Shown here: positions 1 to 5,026 of the stretch, piece after piece
How the letters are laid out: every line of letters starts with the position of its first letter
How positions within the stretch are numbered: the stretch's first letter is position 1
Assembly: GCA_012511695.1 (NCBI GenBank)
Contig: JAAZFO010000115.1
Span: 1 to 6,988 of the forward strand
DNA from: Erysipelotrichia bacterium
GTDB taxonomy: Bacteria > Bacillota_I > Bacilli_A > RFN20 > CAG-826
Direction: 5' to 3'
DNA length: 6,988 nucleotides
Notes under the pieces: model-generated
Seen by the model: only the letters and a program-made list of their open reading frames with translations
The model's database searches: none
Told to the model about the DNA's origin: nothing
Program-made: the position numbers and the translations under genes

Positions 1-12
1 GGTCACGGCCTG

Positions 13-83
13 TCCACGTTCTATTTAATAGTTTTCGGAGGTTAATTCACTTTTTCCACGATTTTCCACGTTCTATTTAATAG
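13..83. repeat. 19-bp exact direct repeat at the 3' end of the RNase J gene
   Basis: TCCACGTTCTATTTAATAG occurs at 13-31 and again at 65-83, 52 bp apart. The inner copy encodes LLNRTW near the RNase J C-terminus; the outer copy lies after the stop codon. A related pair, GGTCACGGCC (1-10) and GGTTCACGGCC (100-110), flanks them. It may be a small tandem duplication of the gene end, or a repeat related to the window or contig edge. Confidence 0.7.
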
Positions 84-1757
84 AACCGGAATTATCATTG
101 GTTCACGGCCATTTTCTCGTCTGATGAACCGTCGCATCCGTTCACGTGCATTGGCCTTAATTTCCTCAAAATTAGTATTATTAAGCGACAGCGCTGTTGT
201 CACTTCATCGACAAAGATATTGGCGATTGATTTAAGAAGAGGTTCCGCTTCTTTGACATAGACAAATCCACGCATCTGACAGTCAGGGCCAGCGACAATC
301 CGCTTTTCTTTTAATGAAATAGATAAAGCGACAACAACGACACCATCAACACTTAACTGCCGGCGGTCATTAACGATATTTTCACTGACATTAGTCGATA
401 ACCCGCGCCCATCAACTAAGATTGGGTGGGTGGGCATTTCATTGGGATTGTTCGGTAAAATGGATGGACGGCCCTCTTTATTAAAAGTTAATTGCATCCC
501 ATTATCTAAAATAAAAACATTAGTGTGGTTTAAGCCGATGCCCATCGATAACGCTAACTTAGCATTGGCCATTAAGTTGATGTAATTACCGCGAACTGGG
601 AAATAATATTTCGGTTTTAAAACTGATAAGAAAAACTTCAAATCATCGTGCCGTGGATGCATGGAACTTAATACTTTATTCGAAATTAAAACTACTTCCG
701 CACCTGTCCGATATAAATAGTCGTTACTGCGAGTGGCGATCGTTTCTAAAGTCGGAGTCGCAATCGCCGCGGAAATAAAAATATCACGCTTATTAAGTCT
801 CATCCGTTTATCTTCGTTAGTGCCATCGACAATCTTGATGAGTTCTTCGTATATTTCACCACCCTCACCGAGCATTAAAATGACTAAATCTTGTTCTCTA
901 ACTCTTAATAAGTCTGCATTTTTAACGATCATCGCTGGAGGAACACGTGTTGGTTTAAAATCCGCTAACATCTCCATGATGCGCCGCGTGAAGTCATTAT
1001 AGAAAAATAAACGTTTATTATTTTCAACGCAGAGGTCAATAATTTCGGTAAGACGATAAAAATTTTGCCAAAAACAATTAATAAAAATCCGCTTGCCGCC
1101 ACTCTTAAAATATTTTTCAATTAGTGGAGTAATCCGGTGGTGTGGGGCGCAATAACCTTCGAGATGGGCGGCTTTTGAGTCGCTCATTAAAAGGAAAGTT
1201 GGTTTTTCACTAAGGGCAGACAAGGCTTTGATATTAAAAATATAAGCCTCCGATTTAACCGAATAATCGACAATAAAATCGCTGGTATACACAAGATTAC
1301 CTTTACTCGTTTCAATGGCGACCCCAAATGAATAAGCGGCATTGTGCGCTGTTTGAAAGAAATGTAATTTACGACCAGCAATGTCTACTGAACTCGTCGG
1401 CAAAACAACATGAAAATCTAATGAAATTCTTAATTTATTAAAATTGAACTGCGTTTCGATAACTCTTTTTGTAAAGCTGGTGCAATAAATCGGAGCGGGA
1501 GCATAATCATAAAAATACTTCAGCGCTCCCATATTCTCATCATGGGCATGGGTCATAACGTAGGCCCTTATGCGCTCTTTATTAGTGATGAGATACTGGG
1601 CGTTAGCTAAAAGGTAGTCGACTCCTGGAATAGTTTTATCTGGAAGGGCTAAACCGCAGTCCAAAACGAAAATATCGTCATTGATTTCAATGACGTAACA
1701 ATCGCGACCATTTTCGTCTAAACCGCCTAAAGCGGCCACTTTAATAACATCTTCCAT
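42..1757 (-). CDS. rnj: Ribonuclease J family protein, J2-like with degenerate active site
   Basis: This is a metallo-beta-lactamase/beta-CASP protein of the RNase J family, cytoplasmic enzymes of mRNA turnover and rRNA maturation. I start it at the ATG at 1757 (571 aa, MEDVIKVAALGG), because GGAAAGGAG lies just upstream; the ATG five codons earlier has no ribosome binding site. The layout is complete: beta-lactamase fold, beta-CASP insert (about 190-345), return to the lactamase fold, and the RNase J C-terminal domain (NDRRQLSVDG, GPD..RGFVYV, GREPMIIPV). The length is normal for the family. The catalytic set is eroded. The usual HxHxDH reads HAHDEN (residues 70-75), so Asp is Glu and the last His is Asn. 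PVHGEYR reads PVRGNY, with Arg389 for His. SGHA reads SMHP, keeping His367. His138 and Asp160 (TSDF) are kept. This fits a non-catalytic or weak partner subunit like Bacillus RNase J2 rather than J1. Family is certain; loss of activity is inferred. Confidence 0.93.
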   Translation of the reverse strand: MEDVIKVAALGGLDENGRDCYVIEINDDIFVLDCGLALPDKTIPGVDYLLANAQYLITNKERIRAYVMTHAHDENMGALKYFYDYAPAPIYCTSFTKRVIETQFNFNKLRISLDFHVVLPTSSVDIAGRKLHFFQTAHNAAYSFGVAIETSKGNLVYTSDFIVDYSVKSEAYIFNIKALSALSEKPTFLLMSDSKAAHLEGYCAPHHRITPLIEKYFKSGGKRIFINCFWQNFYRLTEIIDLCVENNKRLFFYNDFTRRIMEMLADFKPTRVPPAMIVKNADLLRVREQDLVILMLGEGGEIYEELIKIVDGTNEDKRMRLNKRDIFISAAIATPTLETIATRSNDYLYRTGAEVVLISNKVLSSMHPRHDDLKFFLSVLKPKYYFPVRGNYINLMANAKLALSMGIGLNHTNVFILDNGMQLTFNKEGRPSILPNNPNEMPTHPILVDGRGLSTNVSENIVNDRRQLSVDGVVVVALSISLKEKRIVAGPDCQMRGFVYVKEAEPLLKSIANIFVDEVTTALSLNNTNFEEIKANARERMRRFIRRENGREPMIIPVLLNRTWKIVEKVN

Positions 1758-1761
1758 GAGA

Positions 1762-1770
1762 CTCCTTTCC
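1762..1770 (-). promoter_or_regulatory. Ribosome binding site deciding the RNase J start
   Basis: On the minus strand GGAAAGGAG is followed by TCTC and then the ATG at 1757. The upstream in-frame ATG at 1772 overlaps this site and has no purine-rich motif before it, so the shorter 571-residue protein is preferred. Confidence 0.8.
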
Positions 1771-1795
1771 ATTATTATGAGGGGATACTTCGCTT

Positions 1796-1801
1796 ATTAT
1801 A
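1796..1801 (-). promoter_or_regulatory. Possible -10 box of an RNase J promoter
   Basis: The 69-bp gap between the DUF1667 stop and the RNase J start contains a perfect TATAAT on the minus strand, about 38 nt before the chosen ATG. That would give a leader of roughly 30 nt. No good -35 hexamer is seen 16-18 nt upstream; the sequence there is only AT-rich. The gap contains no GC-rich hairpin with a T-tract, so read-through from the redox operon is also possible. Confidence 0.4.
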
Positions 1802-1826
1802 ACCTTAAATTAAATAATTTAATAGG

Positions 1827-2168
1827 CTAATCTATTTTTTTGGTAATAATGACATTGATGTTCAAATCCATGATATTGGCCTTTACTATTTGGCCGATTG
1901 TCGTCGGTGCCGCGACGGTCAAGCCATTAATAATTTCCATCATCGGCAAAAGTTTATTTTTTGGCACTGGCGCCGAAGTTTTAACGGAGACATATGTGTG
2001 TGGGCGATTGCGCACCTTAATGGAAGTAGTGAGATTGCGCACCGGGTTCGTCGTTTCTTGAATAGCGTAGTCAATACCGCGTGAGCAGAGATTGCCAGTA
2101 ACATTTTTTTGAGCATCGACTTTTAAAATACACCCTCTAGGACAAACAATACAAATTAACTCTTTCAT
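1827..2168 (-). CDS. DUF1667 family four-cysteine (probable Fe-S) protein
   Basis: This is a 113-residue protein of the DUF1667 type, usually found next to GlpA-like and NAD/FAD oxidoreductases in Firmicutes. The N-terminus carries CIVCPRGC and GNLCSRG, giving cysteines at 6, 9, 13 and 28 (CX2CX3CX14C). The remainder shows the family's NPVRNLTTSIKV, a VKTSAPVPK segment, and a C-terminal APTTIGQIVKANI region. There is no signal peptide or membrane segment. The cysteine pattern suggests an iron-sulfur cluster, so the likely job is electron transfer within a complex with the two upstream flavoproteins. Its ATG overlaps the upstream TGA (ATGA), which implies translational coupling and probably fixed stoichiometry. 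GGAGGA lies 6 nt before the ATG. Family assignment is strong; cluster type and role are inferred, and no biochemical function is established to my knowledge. Confidence 0.88.
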   Translation of the reverse strand: MKELICIVCPRGCILKVDAQKNVTGNLCSRGIDYAIQETTNPVRNLTTSIKVRNRPHTYVSVKTSAPVPKNKLLPMMEIINGLTVAAPTTIGQIVKANIMDLNINVIITKKID

Positions 2169-3418
2169 TGGCGGTCCTCCAGAGATATGGTTATTTTCTC
2201 GGTGACTAATTGCAGTTTTTCTTTTGCGACTTTAATCATTCCCATCTCACTTGGAATTAAGATAGGCTTAAAGGCCTTTGCTAAAACCAAATCGCCACTT
2301 CTAAGGACGAGGATTTTGTTAGTAACTGGGCGTTTACCCCGAAATTTAAAAGTCACCTTTTCAAGACTTTTAAGTGCGATAACTTGCGGGATGACATAAG
2401 TAATACCCTCACCACATTTTACGTCTATTTCTTCTTTGCTACACTTCAGTTTATCCCGAACAAACCAAGCCGCTGCTCGACCAGCTAATCGGGCCTCTTC
2501 ACTTACTAAATCGACGATATCGTGGACATGTAAGCTGTTGCCACATATAAAAATACCAGAAATAGCGGTTTCCATATATTGATTCACATTTACCCAACGC
2601 GACGCGGAAGGGAGGTTTAAGATTTTACTTAAAAGAGAGATATACGGAATTAAACCAACCGACAAAATCAAAGTATCGCAGGCGATTTCCACTTCAGTCC
2701 CTGGAATGATTTGTAACTCATCATCAACGTTGCTCAATATTACGCTCTCTAAGCGTTTTTTACCGATAACTTTGGCAACAGTCGTCGATAACATCAAGGG
2801 GATATTATAGTCATGTAAGCATTGCACAATATTGCGATTTAAGCCACTTGCATGTGGCATAATTTCGGCGACACAAAGAACTTGTGCTCCTTCTAAAGTT
2901 AGCCTTCTTGCCATAATCAAACCGATATCTCCACTGCCGAGGATGACGACTTTCTTACCGACCATCATCCCATGAATATTTAAATATTTTTGGGCTGTTC
3001 CTGCGGTTAATATGCCGCTCGGACGATCACCAGCTAATAAAATAGCACCTGCGCTTCGCTCATAACAACCGGTAGCAAAAATAATCGTTTTGCACTTTAA
3101 TTCCACTAAGCCTTCATCGCTATTTGAATAAGTCAAAACCTTATCAGCCGTGACATCTATGACTTGGGTATTTAATTTAAAGGGAATGTTAAGGGCGACA
3201 ACTTGATCAACAAATCTCTGTAAATATTCAGGACCGGTGAGTTCGCTCTTAAATTCGATTAAACCAAAACCATCGTGGATACATTGATCTAAGATGCCCC
3301 CTAAGTAACTTTCTTTTTCTAAAATCACTAAATTATCAACACCATTTTTTTTGGCCTCAATTGCCGCTGCCATTCCTGCGGCGCCACCACCGATGATCGC
3401 TAAAGAAATTTCACGCAT
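2165..3418 (-). CDS. FAD-dependent pyridine nucleotide oxidoreductase, GlpA-partner type
   Basis: This 417-residue two-dinucleotide-binding flavoprotein has an FAD Rossmann motif GGGAAG at 10-15, an ATGCYERS segment at 115-122, an NAD(P) Rossmann motif GSGDIG at 161-166, and a second FAD contact region at 291-316 (ICGNSLHVHD, then EEARLAGRAAA). The segment GGILDQCIHDGFG (40-52) is typical of the oxidoreductases encoded beside GlpA-like and DUF1667 genes. There is no CxxxxC redox disulfide, so it is not a lipoamide- or thioredoxin-reductase type enzyme. From about 320 on there is a C-terminal extension with Cys326 and Cys335 and a PSEMGMI motif. It resembles the pyridine-nucleotide subunit of opine oxidase and hydrogen cyanide synthase (HcnB) but lacks their BFD domain. 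The likely role is moving electrons between the GlpA-like subunit and NAD(P)(H). The start lies 1 nt after the upstream TGA, with AAGGAG 10 nt before it. Substrate and electron acceptor are inferred. Confidence 0.88.
   Translation of the reverse strand: MREISLAIIGGGAAGMAAAIEAKKNGVDNLVILEKESYLGGILDQCIHDGFGLIEFKSELTGPEYLQRFVDQVVALNIPFKLNTQVIDVTADKVLTYSNSDEGLVELKCKTIIFATGCYERSAGAILLAGDRPSGILTAGTAQKYLNIHGMMVGKKVVILGSGDIGLIMARRLTLEGAQVLCVAEIMPHASGLNRNIVQCLHDYNIPLMLSTTVAKVIGKKRLESVILSNVDDELQIIPGTEVEIACDTLILSVGLIPYISLLSKILNLPSASRWVNVNQYMETAISGIFICGNSLHVHDIVDLVSEEARLAGRAAAWFVRDKLKCSKEEIDVKCGEGITYVIPQVIALKSLEKVTFKFRGKRPVTNKILVLRSGDLVLAKAFKPILIPSEMGMIKVAKEKLQLVTEKITISLEDRQ
2175..2180 (-). promoter_or_regulatory. 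Ribosome binding site of the DUF1667 gene
   Basis: GGAGGA on the minus strand sits 6 nt before the ATG at 2168, inside the last codons of the upstream oxidoreductase gene. It is a strong site at ideal spacing and confirms the 4-nt ATGA overlap as the true start. Confidence 0.8.
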
Positions 3419-3419
3419 C

Positions 3420-4862
3420 TCACCTTTTCTCCTTCACCATGTGGTCAATGATATAACTACCCTCGTCATCTAAGAGGACTTCTTCGGGTTTAAGGCCATA
3501 ATGTTCCGCTAAAAGCAGCACAATTTTCGGCTGACAAAATGCCCCCTGACAACGACCAAAGCCTGCTCTTACACGCCGTTTAATACCTTTAATGCTATGT
3601 GGTGGACAACTCCGCTTAAACAAATCTTTGATTTCACCGAGCGAAATTTTTTCGCAGTTACAAATCATTAACCCATACTCAGGATTAGTCTTAATTAGCT
3701 TATTTCTAGTTTCACCATCTAGTTTTGGAAGACGTAAATATTTTTGCACATAAGGATTAAAATTGATCTTGTCATTTAGTTCGATTAATGGCCTGACTAG
3801 TTCTTCAACGACATAGCGTGCAATTGCAGGGGCGGCGGCAAACCCTGGAGAATCAATACCAGCGACATTGATGAAATGTTGATCACTCTCACTATATTCG
3901 ACAATAAAATCTCCTCGTGTACTACTCGCTCTTAACCCCGAAAAAACGCGAATCGTTTGTGTAAATGGAATCGAAGGCACTAATTGCTGAGCATCATCTT
4001 TTACTTTTTGTAAGGTTTTAGCATCAGTACTTAAATCTTCTGAGTTCGTAAATTCACTTGAAGGACCGATGAGATAATTTCCTGATGGCATTGGAGTAAT
4101 TAAAACACCCTTTCCCTTAGAACTTGGAAGAGGAAAAAGTGTATGTTTAGTTAAATGAGGAGTGTCGTGATCTAATAAATAATATTCGCCTTTGCGGGGC
4201 GTGATTTTCCAATCAATTTTTGTGGCCATCGCTGCCACTACATCCGCATGAACACCAGCGGCATTTATGACGATATTGGCAAATAATGGACCGCAATTAG
4301 TCGTTATTAGATAGCCATCTACATTTTTTTCAATTTTTAAGACTTCATGATTGCGTAAAAAAGTAACCCCATTATCGATAGCGTTTTCCATAGCGTGAAT
4401 CACAAAATTAAACGGATTTATGACACCCGCAGTCGGGGCATAAAGCGCGGCTTTTACTGTCTGGTTAATTGCTGGTTCCATCTTTAATACTTCATCACGA
4501 TTAAGTATTTGTACGGGCACACAATTTTGTTTAGCACGCTCTGCTAATTGCGTGAGTGTCGCTACTTGTTCATCGTCAAAAGCTAGGGTTAAAGAGCCGA
4601 ATTGCTTAAAAGTGACATTCAGTTGTTTCGCTAAAAGGGGAAACATATGATTGCCAGCCAAATTAAATTTCGCTTTATTAGAACCTGGTTCCGGGTCATA
4701 ACCACTGTGGATGATAGCGCTATTAGCACTACTCGTAGCATTTCCGGCATCATTGCTTTTATCGACAATGACGACATTGAGGTCATATCGACTCAGTTCT
4801 CTAGCAATTAAGGTGCCGATAACACCGGCACCGATAATTAAAATATCGTATTGAGTTTTCAT
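3420..4862 (-). CDS. glpA: GlpA-like FAD dehydrogenase with C-terminal [2Fe-2S] BFD-like domain
   Basis: The 480-residue protein is a DAO-fold flavoprotein of the GlpA/LhgO group. The FAD motif GAGVIG is at 11-16, with the family pattern HSGYDPEPGSNKAKF after it, INAAGVHAD in mid-protein, and a distal FAD segment GIDSPGFAAAPAIA. The C-terminus is a BFD-like [2Fe-2S] domain with CNC (Cys401, Cys403) and GRCQGAFC (Cys438, Cys443). The expected reaction is oxidation of sn-glycerol-3-phosphate to dihydroxyacetone phosphate with electrons leaving through the Fe-S cluster. L-2-hydroxyglutarate or another 2-hydroxy acid is the main alternative, because no glpK or glpF is visible here. The Fe-S domain and partner genes argue for a dehydrogenase rather than an H2O2-forming GlpO oxidase. 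I choose ATG 4862; an in-frame TTG at 4871 would add three residues, but AGG lies only 1 nt before it. The ribosome binding site is weak for both. First gene of the operon. Confidence 0.85.
   Translation of the reverse strand: MKTQYDILIIGAGVIGTLIARELSRYDLNVVIVDKSNDAGNATSSANSAIIHSGYDPEPGSNKAKFNLAGNHMFPLLAKQLNVTFKQFGSLTLAFDDEQVATLTQLAERAKQNCVPVQILNRDEVLKMEPAINQTVKAALYAPTAGVINPFNFVIHAMENAIDNGVTFLRNHEVLKIEKNVDGYLITTNCGPLFANIVINAAGVHADVVAAMATKIDWKITPRKGEYYLLDHDTPHLTKHTLFPLPSSKGKGVLITPMPSGNYLIGPSSEFTNSEDLSTDAKTLQKVKDDAQQLVPSIPFTQTIRVFSGLRASSTRGDFIVEYSESDQHFINVAGIDSPGFAAAPAIARYVVEELVRPLIELNDKINFNPYVQKYLRLPKLDGETRNKLIKTNPEYGLMICNCEKISLGEIKDLFKRSCPPHSIKGIKRRVRAGFGRCQGAFCQPKIVLLLAEHYGLKPEEVLLDDEGSYIIDHMVKEKR
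3429..3434 (-). promoter_or_regulatory. Ribosome binding site of the FAD/NAD oxidoreductase gene
   Basis: AAGGAG on the minus strand lies 10 nt before the ATG at 3418, within the last codons of the GlpA-like gene. A second purine run (AGGTG) lies only 2 nt before the ATG and is probably too close to act alone. Confidence 0.55.
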
Positions 4863-4881
4863 GATTGTCAAACCTATATTT

Positions 4882-4909
4882 AGTGTATGGATAATTCATC
4901 TATAATCAA
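4882..4909 (-). promoter_or_regulatory. Candidate promoter of the glpA operon
   Basis: On the minus strand TTGATT (4904-4909) and TACACT (4882-4887) are separated by 16 nt, each matching 4 of 6 consensus positions. A- and T-rich tracts upstream could act as an UP element. It is the best sigma-A-like pair in the gap after the pnp terminator, but it is weak. Confidence 0.35.
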
Positions 4910-4912
4910 AGT

Positions 4913-4925
4913 AAAAACAGTTTTT
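4913..4925. repeat. Short palindrome AAAAACAGTTTTT near the glpA promoter
   Basis: This is a perfect 6-bp dyad (AAAAAC/GTTTTT) around one central base, placed directly upstream of the candidate -35 box. It could be an operator, but A/T-tract palindromes arise easily by chance in such AT-rich DNA. Confidence 0.3.
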
Positions 4926-4932
4926 TTATTTT

Positions 4933-4958
4933 TTAGATCTTTTTTGGTCGTGATCTAA
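4933..4958. repeat. Inverted repeat TTAGATC/GATCTAA in the pnp-glpA gap
   Basis: Seven-base arms (4933-4939 and 4952-4958) flank a 12-nt spacer between the pnp terminator and the candidate glpA promoter. On the minus strand it is followed by an A-tract, so it is not a terminator for pnp. It may be a regulator site or a cruciform-forming element; no known regulator is recognised. Confidence 0.35.
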
Positions 4959-4982
4959 TTATTTTATTTAATATAAAATAGC

Positions 4983-5012
4983 AAAAAGACTCCTACTGTC
5001 TTATAGGAGTCT
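4983..5012 (-). terminator. Rho-independent terminator of pnp
   Basis: On the minus strand AGACTCCTA pairs perfectly with TAGGAGTCT (4987-4995 with 5004-5012; 9 bp) across an 8-nt loop, followed at once by TTTT. It begins 15 nt after the pnp TAG, so it should end pnp transcription and isolate the glpA operon. Confidence 0.88.
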
Positions 5013-5026
5013 AATTATTTTATCTT

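Noticed and set aside
733..1002. Plus-strand open frame of 89 codons
   Set aside because: It lies antisense inside the RNase J gene, has no ribosome binding site or recognisable protein, and mirrors the coding frame of the real gene.
1758..1826. Terminator between the DUF1667 and RNase J genes
   Set aside because: Only AT-rich near-palindromes are present; there is no GC-rich stem followed by a T-tract.
1840..2084. Two overlapping plus-strand open frames
   Set aside because: Both are antisense to the DUF1667 gene, whose family motifs and strong ribosome binding site settle the coding strand.
42..4862. Mycoplasma-type genetic code (UGA = Trp)
   Set aside because: Two genes end in TGA exactly where the next gene begins, and tryptophans such as those in RNase J RTW and PNPase HWM are TGG.
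4866..4871. TTGACA on the minus strand as a -35 box
   Set aside because: It overlaps the glpA start region, and a -10 box 17 nt downstream would fall inside the coding sequence, so it is a chance match.
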